A stretch of 64,000 nt of DNA from Streptomyces peucetius (GCF_025854275.1 NZ_CP107567.1:4774001-4838000), one strand, 5' to 3'. Counted from the first letter of the stretch, positions 18,968 to 27,781 are shown. A program made the numbers and translations. The notes: generated by a model not told the origin, from the sequence alone.

Positions 18968-21712
18968 GTGCGTACCAGCGAGGAGATCTACCACCGCATC
19001 CGCTGGGACGCGCGCTTCGACCCGGCGCGCTTCGTGATCGGTGTGCGCAGGCGGGAGGCCGCGCCCAAGCGCATGCCGCTGTCGGCGTTCGAACCGGGCG
19101 GGGACATCCCCTGGCACCGGGTGCTCTTCTTCGAGGCGGACGGCGAGGTCGTGTGGGACCGGGCGACGGGCGTGGACCGCATCGACGACACCGAGGCCGG
19201 GCGGGTGCGTGAGGCACGACGGCTGCGGGCCCCGTTCTTCACGGCGCGGACGCCGTACGTGTGGGAGCGGGACGGCTGGGTGCCGGCGCCCGCGCCGCGG
19301 GGGGTCGCGGGCGGGCTGCGCGTACTGACCTGGAACACCCTGTGGGACCGGTACGACTCCGACCGCATCGACACCGCGCTGCGCCGCCCGCTGCTGATCG
19401 ACGCGCTGCGCGACGCCGACGCGGACGTCATCGCGCTCCAGGAGGTCGAGCCCGCGCTGCTCGTCGTGCTGCTGCGGACGCCGTGGGTGCGGCACGCGTA
19501 CACGCTGGCGACCGATCCGGCCGGGCGGGACGTCGACGAGTGCGGGCTGCTGCTGCTCAGCCGGCTGCCGGTACGGGAGGTGGGCCACCATGTCCTCGGC
19601 CCGCACAAGGCGGTCACCGCGGTCGTCGTCGACACGGCCGGCGGGCCGGTCACGGTCGCCGCGACCCATCTCAGCAGTGACCATTCGGACGACGGCGCGT
19701 CCCGGCGGGAGGCCGAACTGGCACGGATCGCCGAAGGATTGGCGGCGCTGGACGGGGACGTGATCCTGGTCGGGGACTTCAACGACAGCACCGGCGCGCC
19801 GCAGACGACGCTCGGGATGCGCGACGCGTGGAGCGAGGTGCACGGCCCGGCGGACGCGACGCCCACCTTCGACCCGGCCGTGAATCCGCTGGCCGCCGTC
19901 TCGTCCCTCACGGGTCGTGCGGGGCGGCTGGACCGGGTGCTGCTGCGGGCGGACGGGCTGGCCGTGGACGCGGCGGTCCTGCTCGGCGACGACCCGACGC
20001 CCCACGGGCTGTACATCTCCGACCACTACGGCCTGTCGGTCGAGCTCGGGCCGGTGCACGAGGGGCGGCGGGTTCTCGACGTACGGCCGACGGCCCGTAC
20101 CGCCGTGGCGTGGCTGCCGCCCACCGAGCTGTGGCCGCCGATCCAGGCCGTCCGGCAGGACCACGACCCGCAGATCCACCGCTGGCCGCCGCATGTCAAC
20201 GTGCTCTTCGGTTTCGTCGCGGAGTCCGACTTCGAGGCGGCGGCACCGCTGCTGACGGAGGCGCTCTCCGGGGTCGCCCCGTTCACCGCCCGGCTGCGAG
20301 GCGTGCACAGTTTCGGCCATCGCGAGGACGCGACGGTGTGGCTCGACCCGGCGGCGGACGACGAGCAGCCGTGGCAGGAGCTGCGGCAGGCCCTCGCCGA
20401 GCGGTTCCCGCGCTGCCGTGGCCGCCGTGAAGGCTTCACGCCGCATCTGAGCCTCGGCCGGACGAGGGACCCTCAGCCCCTGGCCGCCGAGTGCGAGACC
20501 CGTCTGCCTCCGCTCGCCGCCGAGGTGGGCGAGCTGGTCCTCCTGTCCCGCCGCGGCGACGAGCCGATGCGGGTACGGGCGACGGTGGCGCCGGGCACGG
20601 GCGAGGTGCGCTGGGTGCCGGACGAGGCTCCGCCCCCGCGAGAGGACGGGGACGCGTCGGGTGCGGCGGAACGCGTCGCGGAGGCGCTGGCCGAAGGGGC
20701 CGTCCATGTCGTCGGCTCCCGGCGCATGGGCTGCGCGCTGCCCGGCGCGGACCTGGACCTGGTCGCGGCACTGCCCGGTACACCCGGACTCGCGGACGTC
20801 CGCGCCCGGTTGACGGCCGCCCTGCCGGAAGCCTCGGACGTACGGGAGGTGGTCGGCGCCCGCGTCCCGGGGATGCGGCTGAACGTCGGCGGCCTGGACG
20901 TGGACCTGGCCGTCGTCGCCACCGGCGCCGTCGCTCCGGCCGAAGCGGTCGACCGGCGTGCCGAGCTGGGCGAGGACGCGGCGGTCGCGCTGAGCGCGAT
21001 GAGCGACGCCGACGCACTGCTCGCCTCGGTCGGCGACCGCCACGCGGCGTTCGTTCACCTGGCGCGGCAGGTCAAGGCCTGGGCGCGGGCCCGCGGCCTG
21101 GACTCGGCCCCGTTCGGCGGGCTGCCGGGCCTCGCGTGGTCCGTGCTCGCGGCGCGTACCGTGCGCGACGCCGACGACCTGCGCCCTCCCGCCCTGCTCC
21201 GCCACTTCTTCGCCACCTGGGCGGCCTGGGACTGGCGCGAGCCGGTCGGCGGACCCGTACGCCGCCCCTACCTGCCGGTCACCGTCCTCACCCCGACCGC
21301 GCCGGTGCGCCCCTGCTCCGAGCAGGTCACGGCAGGGATGCGGGACCTGATCTCCCAGGAGCTGTTCCGCGCCTGGGAGCTGCTGGAGACCGGTTCCCCC
21401 GCCGAACCGCTGCTCGCCCGTCCCCCGCTGCACCGCCGCCACGCCGCCTGGGCGGTCGTGACGGTGTCCGACCCGTCGGAGGACGGCCGGGTCCGCGGCC
21501 GGATGCGCGCCCTCCTGTCGGCCCTTCCCGGCCCGGCGATCCACGCCTGGCCCCGCCCCTTCACCACGTCCCCCACCCGCTACGCGATCGGTCTCGGCCC
21601 GACCCCGCCGGACGCGGCGGGGCTGGCGGAGCTCGCGGCCCCGTGGCTGCGAGGGCTCGCGCACACGACGGTGACCCACGCGCTCGGGGGCGAGGTCCCG
21701 ACCCTGCGGTGA
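18968..21712 (+). CDS. MJ1316-EEP-2H-poly(A)-polymerase-like RNA repair polyprotein
   Basis: A 914-residue protein with four modules. Residues 1-75: MJ1316 (formerly DUF504) domain, [10 protein letters not shown] and [19 protein letters not shown], predicted to recognise RNA ends. Residues 117-360: endonuclease/exonuclease/phosphatase fold, WNTLW (N123), QEVE (E159), THLSSDH (H234), GDFND (D270, N272), LDRVL (D322), SDHYG (D352, H353), all catalytic positions present. Residues 375-550: 2H phosphoesterase, [10 protein letters not shown] (H409-x-N) and FTPHLSLGR (H493-x-S). Residues 565-914: poly(A)-polymerase/CCA-type nucleotidyltransferase, [17 protein letters not shown] (G583-S584, D595, D597) and LDVDLAV (D646), then the helical poly(A)-polymerase middle domain. 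The GTG at 18968 follows GGAGGAGG and lies two bases after the ligase-kinase stop, so the two proteins are co-translated. Predicted task: sense, trim, open cyclic phosphates and re-extend damaged RNA 3' ends before ligation. Confidence 0.82.
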   Translation: MRTSEEIYHRIRWDARFDPARFVIGVRRREAAPKRMPLSAFEPGGDIPWHRVLFFEADGEVVWDRATGVDRIDDTEAGRVREARRLRAPFFTARTPYVWERDGWVPAPAPRGVAGGLRVLTWNTLWDRYDSDRIDTALRRPLLIDALRDADADVIALQEVEPALLVVLLRTPWVRHAYTLATDPAGRDVDECGLLLLSRLPVREVGHHVLGPHKAVTAVVVDTAGGPVTVAATHLSSDHSDDGASRREAELARIAEGLAALDGDVILVGDFNDSTGAPQTTLGMRDAWSEVHGPADATPTFDPAVNPLAAVSSLTGRAGRLDRVLLRADGLAVDAAVLLGDDPTPHGLYISDHYGLSVELGPVHEGRRVLDVRPTARTAVAWLPPTELWPPIQAVRQDHDPQIHRWPPHVNVLFGFVAESDFEAAAPLLTEALSGVAPFTARLRGVHSFGHREDATVWLDPAADDEQPWQELRQALAERFPRCRGRREGFTPHLSLGRTRDPQPLAAECETRLPPLAAEVGELVLLSRRGDEPMRVRATVAPGTGEVRWVPDEAPPPREDGDASGAAERVAEALAEGAVHVVGSRRMGCALPGADLDLVAALPGTPGLADVRARLTAALPEASDVREVVGARVPGMRLNVGGLDVDLAVVATGAVAPAEAVDRRAELGEDAAVALSAMSDADALLASVGDRHAAFVHLARQVKAWARARGLDSAPFGGLPGLAWSVLAARTVRDADDLRPPALLRHFFATWAAWDWREPVGGPVRRPYLPVTVLTPTAPVRPCSEQVTAGMRDLISQELFRAWELLETGSPAEPLLARPPLHRRHAAWAVVTVSDPSEDGRVRGRMRALLSALPGPAIHAWPRPFTTSPTRYAIGLGPTPPDAAGLAELAAPWLRGLAHTTVTHALGGEVPTLR

Positions 21713-21822
21713 AGCACGACGGACAGGCCCTGGACACCCGGCCATAGCACCGCGTTATGGCAGAACGCTATTACCCAACTCCGCCGTCCCCTGGCGATCC
21801 TGATGGTTCCTGGACACCCCCC

Positions 21823-21842
21823 ACACGCGCCGGTGCGCGTGT
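21823..21842 (+). promoter_or_regulatory. hairpin just upstream of the protease ribosome binding site
   Basis: acacgcgc-cggt-gcgcgtgt is a perfect 8-bp stem with a 4-base loop, ending nine bases before the GAGGAACC binding site of the TTG-started protease gene. It could affect translation or be the operator of the protease promoter. AT-rich sequence at 21744-21778, with atagc/gctat half-sites, probably holds the promoter. Confidence 0.4.
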
Positions 21843-21860
21843 CTTCGGAGATGAGGAACC

Positions 21861-22577
21861 TTGCGAATAACCAAGTTATTCATGGCACTTGCGGCTGCCC
21901 TGCTGGCCGCCCTGACCCTCGCGCCCACCGCCACGGCCGCCACATCCCCAGCGCCCGTGCCCAGCGGTCCGCAGCCGATCATCGGCGGCGGCTACGCGCA
22001 GAACGCCCCGTGGGCGGCCCGCCTGTTCTCGAACGGAAGAGAGACCTGCTCGGCGTCGATCATCGCGCCGACCTGGATCCTCACCGCCAAGCACTGTGTC
22101 ACCGGCGGCGGCCTCGCCTTCCGTATCGGCAGCCTCGACCAGCACAGCGGCGGCACCGTCGCGTACGGCACCCAGACCTACACCCACAGCTCGGACCTGG
22201 CCCTGGTGCGGCTCGACCGCTCCGTCTCCGCGAGCTACGCGCGGCTCGGCCAGCCGGGCTCGGTGTACGTGGGCCAGAACGTCCAGGTCTACGGCTGGGG
22301 CGCCACCTCTCGGTGCGGCTCGGAGGCCAACTGCCAGTCGCAGTACCTGAAGGTCGCCAACGTGACCGTCACCGGCGGCTGCCGTGACGCCTACGGCGGC
22401 TCGGCGATCTGCGCCCGCCGCGGCGACGGCATCACCGCCGGCGGCGACTCCGGCGGCCCGATGATGGCGGGCGGCGTTCAGGTCGGCGTCGCCTCCACCA
22501 GCGACCGCCAGACCACCACGGCGTACACGAACGTGACGGCCTACCGCTCCTGGATCCAGTCCGTCGCGGGCGTCTGA
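21861..22577 (+). CDS. secreted trypsin-like serine protease (S1A) with a TTA codon
   Basis: A 238-residue protein: signal peptide MRITKLFMALAAALLAALTL, a short propeptide, and a mature chymotrypsin-fold protease starting at IIGGG (residue 40). The triad is visible: H78 (LTAKHC), D112 (SSDLALVRL), S197 (GGDSGGP). Six cysteines can make the usual disulfides. The TTG at 21861 is chosen because GAGGAACC lies directly upstream and only this start supplies the positively charged n-region; the next ATG (21882) would leave none. Codon 6 is TTA (21876-21878), so translation should depend on the bldA leucyl-tRNA and be tied to development. A strong terminator follows. Confidence 0.92.
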   Translation: MRITKLFMALAAALLAALTLAPTATAATSPAPVPSGPQPIIGGGYAQNAPWAARLFSNGRETCSASIIAPTWILTAKHCVTGGGLAFRIGSLDQHSGGTVAYGTQTYTHSSDLALVRLDRSVSASYARLGQPGSVYVGQNVQVYGWGATSRCGSEANCQSQYLKVANVTVTGGCRDAYGGSAICARRGDGITAGGDSGGPMMAGGVQVGVASTSDRQTTTAYTNVTAYRSWIQSVAGV

Positions 22578-22596
22578 CCCGCACCGCCATCCGAGA

Positions 22597-22632
22597 CCGG
22601 CCCCCTGCCCGTTCCTCTGGGCAGGGGGCCGG
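22597..22632 (+). terminator. terminator of the protease gene
   Basis: A 14-bp perfect stem, ccggccccctgccc (22597-22610) and gggcagggggccgg (22619-22632), with an 8-base loop, 19 bases after the stop codon. There is only a weak T-rich trailer, as is usual in Streptomyces. Confidence 0.85.
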
Positions 22633-22680
22633 CCTTGCTCCTACCAGCGAGAGGAATGCAGGCCCGTTCCTGCTCCGCCA

Positions 22681-23346
22681 TCACACTTCCCGATCACCTC
22701 GTGGAGCCTCCGGCTCCAACTCCGGCTCCGAAAGGGACAACCGGGGGGAGGTCCTGCGCTCCTCGGCGGCCGCCCGGGTCCCCCGGTCACGGGCCATCCC
22801 ACCTCGGCCGGCAGCCAGAGCGGCACAGACGACCGTGAGGGTCGCAAGAGCGTATGGCAGGGGCGATTCCGGGACCCCAGACACGGTGGCACCCGCGCCG
22901 TCGATCAGCATCCTCACTCGCCAGTCCGCAAACACCGGGCCCCCAACGCCCAGCGCCGCTATCAGCAACGCGATCCCCAGCAAGCGCCCACGAACGGCGA
23001 CGCTCGAGAATGGACCGGATCGAACCAGTCGCACAAGGCGCCACAGCAACCAGAGGATGCCCAGCACCGTTGCCGCCCCAGCCAAACCCGGAACCCGGTA
23101 CACCAACCGCTGGCCGAAGCTTGCGCCATCGAGGACGAGCTCCGCGTAGCCGTCTTGCACCACCCGCGCTCCCGTGCCACGGGCAAGCTCCACGGCACCG
23201 CCCGGAACCTGTTCCATCATGACCGGCAACCGCATGTCAACGGATAAGAAGTCAGCGATGTGCAAAATCGGCAGCACAATATGCACCAGCAGCAAAAAGA
23301 CCCCGAGTCCGGCCAATATCACCAGAACCATCCGCTCGACCCACAC
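22681..23346 (-). CDS. four-helix membrane protein, DUF2975-like
   Basis: A 221-residue protein with an N-terminal hydrophobic helix (MVLVILAGLGVFLLLVHIVL), an extracytoplasmic stretch to about residue 85, three further helices (about 88-112, 120-145, 165-185), and a charged C-terminal tail. The layout and the SGPFSSVAVRGRLLGIALLI segment resemble DUF2975 membrane proteins, but I am not sure. The start could be the GTG at 23346 or the ATG at 23331. In many DUF2975 loci a small XRE regulator follows; none is present here. The 216 bases upstream (23347-23562) hold no gene. Confidence 0.6.
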   Translation of the reverse strand: MWVERMVLVILAGLGVFLLLVHIVLPILHIADFLSVDMRLPVMMEQVPGGAVELARGTGARVVQDGYAELVLDGASFGQRLVYRVPGLAGAATVLGILWLLWRLVRLVRSGPFSSVAVRGRLLGIALLIAALGVGGPVFADWRVRMLIDGAGATVSGVPESPLPYALATLTVVCAALAAGRGGMARDRGTRAAAEERRTSPRLSLSEPELEPEAPRGDREV

Positions 23347-23562
23347 CTAATCGGGTGCCTCTTTACGCGACACTTTCGTACGACTCCCCTTTTACCTCAG
23401 ACCACAATGCCCCGGCGAATTCGCCGGCTGGACGTGACACTGCCAGCCGCCGCAATGGAAGAATGCCCCACGTCTCGCAGACCTCCTTTTAGGAGGCAGG
23501 GAGCCGACAATCTGCTCAACCGCGTCGATTACCGGCAGATCCCCCGTTGTCAGAGCGGGCCA

Positions 23563-24090
23563 TCAGTCCACCGCGACCGTCGGCATGCGCCCAGGGAAAT
23601 TCGGGGGGAGGGCGTGCGGAAGGATCGTGCCCCGCACAAGGCCGGCCAGGTACCCGGTGAGGGTTTCTTCGACCTCCACCCAGTCGTCATTGTGCCCGCT
23701 GACGACGATGAGCCATCTTCCCGGGTCCGGGTGGCCTGTCTTCCAGAACCAGGTATCCCCTTCAGACGAGTCTCCCCACGGGATGAGCCCGCCGACCTCG
23801 GGGAAAGAAGCATAGCCGTGCGACATGTCGGAGTCGTGGAGGTCCTCCAGGTCCTCCAGGAACTCTTGGGCCACCGAGATGAACTCCGACTCCGCCCCGG
23901 GATCCGGAGAGTGCACCGACAGGAAATCATCCAGGATGAGTCCCGTATAGAACTCGGAGAGCTCCTTGAAGTCCTCGGGAAGCGGCGCACCCAGCTCGCG
24001 CTCGATGTACGTCCAATTGATTCCCCGGGGTTCGGGCCGACGAAATTCCAGAAGCGCCGGCAGGGCCGATTCGAGGTCTTGCAGACTCAA
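23563..24090 (-). CDS. SUKH-family immunity protein
   Basis: A 175-residue acidic protein with the SMI1/KNR4 (SUKH) pattern: INWTYIERELGAPLPEDFKE (residues 24-43), FYTGLILDDFLSVHSP, then a C-terminal beta-rich part with FPEVGGLIPWGDSSEGD. SUKH proteins neutralise nuclease and other polymorphic toxins by direct binding. The TTG start at 24090 overlaps the toxin stop codon (TTGA) and follows AGGTGACC, the tight toxin-immunity coupling expected. Although the toxin is broken, this gene is intact and could still protect against incoming related toxin. Confidence 0.82.
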   Translation of the reverse strand: MSLQDLESALPALLEFRRPEPRGINWTYIERELGAPLPEDFKELSEFYTGLILDDFLSVHSPDPGAESEFISVAQEFLEDLEDLHDSDMSHGYASFPEVGGLIPWGDSSEGDTWFWKTGHPDPGRWLIVVSGHNDDWVEVEETLTGYLAGLVRGTILPHALPPNFPGRMPTVAVD

Positions 24091-25370
24091 CAGGTCACCT
24101 GCCGCTCCGCCTTGTTGGCCACGTACTTGCTCTCGAACAGGACCCGAGTGGGAGTTCTGGCTGTCATCGTAATACCCGTGGGCATTTCATGCATGCCATT
24201 GCCATAATCCAAAAAGCCAGAATACAGAACCGGCTCACCCTTGTCGAGCGCGGAAGCTATACGGTTCTCACACCGCTTCATCCCGGGGTCGTTCATCCGC
24301 CGATAGGCAGTGAACACTTCCCGGAAACCCACTCACCGCTGAAGCGGTCGCCGATTATGTGCGTGCGATGGTATTTCCACGCCTTGCCGTCACGTTCGGA
24401 CTTCCAGCCGGGAGGCTCCGGGAAGGTGGAGGGTCGGGGCGTGCGGTCCTTCTTCTTCAGGTCCTTGGGGCATATGAGGGCGGCAGCACCGGTTGGGGCG
24501 CGACCGATCGTGGGGCCGTACCGGAACCGCTCGGACCTCGGACGGTCGCACGGATTGCCACCGGTGTCGGTGCCACCGCTGGATGAGGGACTCGGCGCCG
24601 GAGACGGAGCGAGTGCTGTGTCCCCACCGGCCTCCGGGCTGGGAAGCAGCCGGAAGTAGCCCCGCAACTCCTCAAGATCTACCTTCAGCTGCGCCTGGGA
24701 GTCGGTCAGCGAGTCCCGCACCGCCGCAACGTGCTGCGAATCCGTACCGTCGTCGCGCGTGGGCCGACCATGGAACGTGCTGAGAGCGGTCTTGATAAGC
24801 AGCAGCCACGGCGGTGGCGGCAGCGGAGGGCCGCCGGGTCCAGGACCCGGGCCGCCTCCGGGGCCAGGGCCTGGGCCGCGGCCGGGGCGGCCGCGGTCCG
24901 CCCTCCTCTTGTCGTCGAGCGCCCTTTGGTAGTTGACGGCCGCATCTGCCGCCGCGGCCGCGGCCGCGGCGTCGCGGCTCAACCTCAGAGCCTGGTCCCA
25001 GAGCGCGTCCGCAGCAGAGGACGCTGCCCACGCCATGGCGCCTGTTCCGGCGCCTGCCGCTGCTGCGGAGCTCGAGGACGGCCACCAGCTCGGCTTCTGC
25101 CAATGAAGGCCGCTGACCCAACTCGTGTCGATCGGGTGCTGGCGGTAGTACTCCGATGTCAGTGCCCCGACACCGGCTGCAATGACCACTCCCGCGGCCA
25201 CCACGCACACACCACCGCAGATGAAGTGACCGCTCGGGTCGGTGTTCAGCAGCGGGCTTGCGTTGCCGTAGCCGTAGCGGTTGGCCTGGACCGACGGGAG
25301 CGGGTTCAGGGTCCAGGAGTCGCGGGAGGTGAAGCCGCCGTTCGCCGGGTCGTACCAGCGGGGTGACCTG
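24087..25370 (-). pseudogene. truncated and frameshifted Rhs toxin tip, NucA-type nuclease
   Basis: The retained 5' end (about 25364 downwards) reads RWYDPANGGFTSRDSWTL, NRYGYGNASPLLNTDPSGH, the C-terminal end of an RHS-repeat core. Next come a hydrophobic pre-toxin stretch and a Gly/Pro-rich linker. The nuclease tip begins AWKYHRTHIIGDRFSGEW and hits a stop at 24293. The missing half continues in the next frame from about 24325: EVFTAYRRMNDPGMKRCEN, VLYSGFLDYGNG, ending at 24087. Joined, they match the DNA/RNA non-specific endonuclease family (HLIG...MN...ME). A single-base deletion near 24320-24326 explains the break. All RHS repeats and the secretion region upstream are absent. Confidence 0.78.
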
Positions 25371-26729
25371 GACGGACTGGTCGCGGTCTGCACGTCCGAC
25401 AACCTCTACCCCGGTGACGTGCTCAACCCGAACTACGACCTCCGGGTCGAGGTCACGGACGAGAGCAAGGCCGGCGACTTCGGCAAGATCAAGGTGACCG
25501 GCCAGGGCGAGGGCCTCACCTTCAACGAGCACACCGTCGACGTGCTCATCGGCGGTCCCGAGCTCCGGATGAAGCAGCTGCCCGCCGAGCCCGCCGGCTT
25601 CGCCGCGGGCGACACGTACTCGGCGCCGCTCGGCTTCCGCAACGTCGGCAGCATGGCGGCCGACGGCGTGGTGCTCCGCTTCTCGGGCACCCGCGGACTG
25701 TCGTTCCCCGACACGTACGAGAACTGCGAGTACGCCGAGGAGAACAAGGAGGACCTGATCCACTACCGCAAGGTCGTCCTCTGCTCCTTCGAGGGCGACT
25801 TCGCGCCCGGCAAGGCCTGGGCGCTCAGCGCGCCGGTGAAGGTGAGGACCGCGGCCTTCGCGCTCGGCGACATCTTCGACTACCGCTTCACCGCCGTCTC
25901 CCCGAAGCAGGCGGAGCAGCTGCGCAAGGGACTCGACTTCCGTGCCGGGACCGGTGACGCGCTCACGCTGAAGCCGGCCGCGGCCACGTCCGGCGAGTAC
26001 GTGCGGCACGCGGAGCGCGACCTCGCCACGAAGAACACCTACGACCTCGACCTGTCCGGCGGCCGCGCCGACGGCGCTCAGGGCGAGACGACCGAGGTCG
26101 ACATCCGGATGAGCAACCACGGTCCGGCGTGGATCGGCGCGCTGCGCTCGGGCGGGGAGCCGTTCACCTTCCGGGTCAATGTGCCGGAGGGCGCGAAGGT
26201 CACCAAGAGCCCCGCTTCCTGCAACCCGATGAACACCGGGGACGACAAGGACGAGTCCCAGTACCTGTGCTGGGCCGCCACGCCGTTCCTGGAGGACGAC
26301 AAGCGCAGCTTCCCGTTCGAGTTCCTCATCGAGAAGGTCGTCGCAGGCGCCAAGGGCCGGATCCACTTCCCCGAGTTCCCGGGGCAGGAGCCCAACCCCT
26401 GGGAGGGGGAGCCCGCCAACGACGACGGCTGGATCGTGCTGAACGGCACCGGTGACGAGGAGACCCCCGGTGACACCGGCGGCTCCGGCTCCACGGGCGG
26501 TTCGACCGGCGGCTCCGGCTCCACCGGGGGCTCCACCGAGGGCTCGACCGGCGGTTCCGGCGACGACGCCGCCACCGGCGGCTCCTCCGCCGGCACCACG
26601 GGCGGCAACTCCGCCCAGGGCGGCCTGGCCTCCACCGGCTCCACCGCCCTGCTGGCCGCGGGCGGCGCCGCCGTGGCGCTCGCCGCGGGTGGTGTGCTGT
26701 TCGTGGCGGCCCGCCGCCGCTCCGCCTGA
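25362..26729 (+). pseudogene. 5'-truncated cell-surface protein with LASTG sorting signal
   Basis: About 455 residues remain, in frame from near 25362: beta-rich extracellular sequence with the Cys-containing ENCEYAEENKED and PASCNPMNTGDDKDE segments, a Gly/Ser/Thr-rich spacer of repeated GGSTGGSGSTGG type, then LASTG, a hydrophobic helix and RRR at the C-terminus. This is a class E (LAXTG) sortase substrate of Streptomyces. The signal peptide and N-terminus are gone; the frame upstream of 25362 is only the complement of the Rhs fragment. Without a signal peptide it cannot reach the wall, so I call it a pseudogene. Confidence 0.72.
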
Positions 26730-26747
26730 CCCGCTTCCGGCGTCGCG

Positions 26748-26782
26748 AAGGGCCCCGTGGACATCACGTCCGCGGGGCCCTT
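26748..26782 (+). terminator. terminator of the LASTG protein gene
   Basis: aagggccccg (26748-26757) pairs with cggggccctt (26773-26782) around a 15-base loop, 19 bases after the stop codon. Confidence 0.75.
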
Positions 26783-27275
26783 CCGTTGGGTCCCGGCGTC
26801 AGGGCAGCGCCGGTACCGGGGCGCGGCGCCGGGGGGTTTGCGCCGCGTCGGGAGAGGCCGCCGGCCGCCGGCGCGCGGGCGGCGCGCACGGACGGCTGTG
26901 GCCTGCGTGAAAGTGGTTGCGCAGAGCGGGACCTGCTCGTACTGCATCTGCTGGACGGGCTGCGGGGGGCGCAACCGTACGGACCGGATGCGGTCGGTGC
27001 CGGGCGTCCCCGGCGCCGACCGCCCTTGGGTGACCGGGCTGCTGTCCCCTGCCGACCGGTCACGCGCGCTGGGGCGAGGTCCCACGACGCACCTTCGGTA
27101 CGTCACACGCCCCAGCGGAGCCACGCGTGGTTTCCTTCGAGGCCGCCCCTGGCTGGCACGGACAACGGGACCAACGAAGACCGGCCGGGCGCGTCACGCG
27201 CCGTACGGGTGAGGATGCGCCCGAACGCAGATACGCAGGCGTACCCGGGACGGCCGCCCGCCCGTCGGGCACTGG
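26783..27275. other. region without a recognisable gene
   Basis: 493 bases between the LASTG terminator and the end of the chorismate mutase gene. Several open frames cross it on both strands, but none has a ribosome binding site or family signature. The stretch near 26920-26960 looks vaguely coding and may be an old remnant. I see no repeats or attachment sites. Confidence 0.5.
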
Positions 27276-27563
27276 TCAGATCCGGCCCCGGCACAGCTCC
27301 AGCATCGTCATCGCGAGCGAGGTTCCCGGCTTGCCGAGGGCGTCCCGGTAGTGGGCCAGCACCTCCATCTCGCGCGCCAGGTTCACCCGGCGTCCGCCCG
27401 AGGCGATGCGGGCGTCCTGGATGACGGCGGAGACGGCCATCCGTTCCTGGATCAGGCCGATGATCCTGTCGTCGAGCGCGTCGATCCGCTCACGGGCGCC
27501 GCTGATCACGGTGGCGGCCGTCTCGGTGCGGGCGCCGGTCTTCTCGGTCTGGGTCACGGACAT
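27276..27563 (-). CDS. chorismate mutase, AroQ type
   Basis: A 95-residue helical protein: ARERIDALDDRIIGLIQERM, VSAVIQDARIASGGRRVNLA and REMEVLAHYRDALGKPGTSL, the pattern of monofunctional AroQ chorismate mutases (Arg in helix 1, Asp/Asp pair, Arg and Glu downstream). It converts chorismate to prephenate, the first step towards Phe and Tyr. The ATG at 27563 follows GGAG. It is preceded by a leader peptide containing Phe and Tyr and by a strong hairpin, suggesting control by aromatic amino acid supply. It is divergent from guaA. Confidence 0.9.
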   Translation of the reverse strand: MSVTQTEKTGARTETAATVISGARERIDALDDRIIGLIQERMAVSAVIQDARIASGGRRVNLAREMEVLAHYRDALGKPGTSLAMTMLELCRGRI

Positions 27564-27620
27564 CTGAGGGGCTCCTCTGTGTGGTGGGGCCCCGGACCGG
27601 CACGACCCGGGAAAGCCGAA

Positions 27621-27649
27621 GCGCCCCGGGCCTTGTCGGCCCGGGGCGC
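27621..27649 (-). terminator. hairpin in the chorismate mutase leader, probable attenuator
   Basis: gcgccccgggcc (27621-27632) and ggcccggggcgc (27638-27649) form a perfect 12-bp stem with a 5-base loop. It lies between the leader peptide (ends 27673) and the chorismate mutase ATG (27563). On the minus strand it is followed by a short TTCGGCTTT stretch. The position fits a transcription attenuator. Confidence 0.65.
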
Positions 27650-27672
27650 CTGGGAAGTCGCTGTTCAGCAGA

Positions 27673-27744
27673 TCAAGCAGCGCGACCATGGCAGCCGGAC
27701 GGGCCGGTGCCATAGGTAAAGACGAAGGTCAGCTGCTTCTGCAT
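27673..27744 (-). CDS. leader peptide of the chorismate mutase gene
   Basis: A 23-residue frame, [20 protein letters not shown] then RAA and TGA. It has Phe7, Phe9 and Tyr11 close together, the end products of the pathway downstream. There is no ribosome binding site before the ATG, but a promoter-like pair lies so that transcription would start at the ATG, i.e. a leaderless message, common in actinobacteria. A stalled ribosome at the aromatic codons could alter folding of the hairpin at 27621-27649. It is inferred, not a known family. Confidence 0.5.
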   Translation of the reverse strand: MQKQLTFVFTYGTGPSGCHGRAA

Positions 27745-27750
27745 GCGGCA

Positions 27751-27781
27751 AGTATGGACCGCCCCTGCCCGTGGAGGCCAA
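27751..27781 (-). promoter_or_regulatory. candidate promoter for a leaderless chorismate mutase transcript
   Basis: Minus strand: TTGGCC (27781-27776), 19-base spacer, CATACT (27756-27751). The -10 box would be centred at -9.5 relative to the leader-peptide ATG at 27744, so the transcript would start at or next to the A of ATG. Confidence 0.4.

Noticed and set aside
16322..21712. Rpn-like nuclease gene as part of the RNA repair operon
   Set aside because: A 124-base gap separates them and Rpn-type genes are usually solitary; no overlap or shared binding site supports linkage.
18434..21745. Very long open frame (over 1100 codons) on the minus strand opposite the RNA repair genes
   Set aside because: It is a GC3-driven shadow of the plus-strand genes: Arg/Gly/Pro-rich, without domains, while the plus strand has clear catalytic motifs.
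26460..26620. Tandem ggctccggctccaccggc repeats as a minisatellite element
   Set aside because: They encode the Gly/Ser/Thr spacer before the LASTG sorting signal, typical of wall-anchored proteins.
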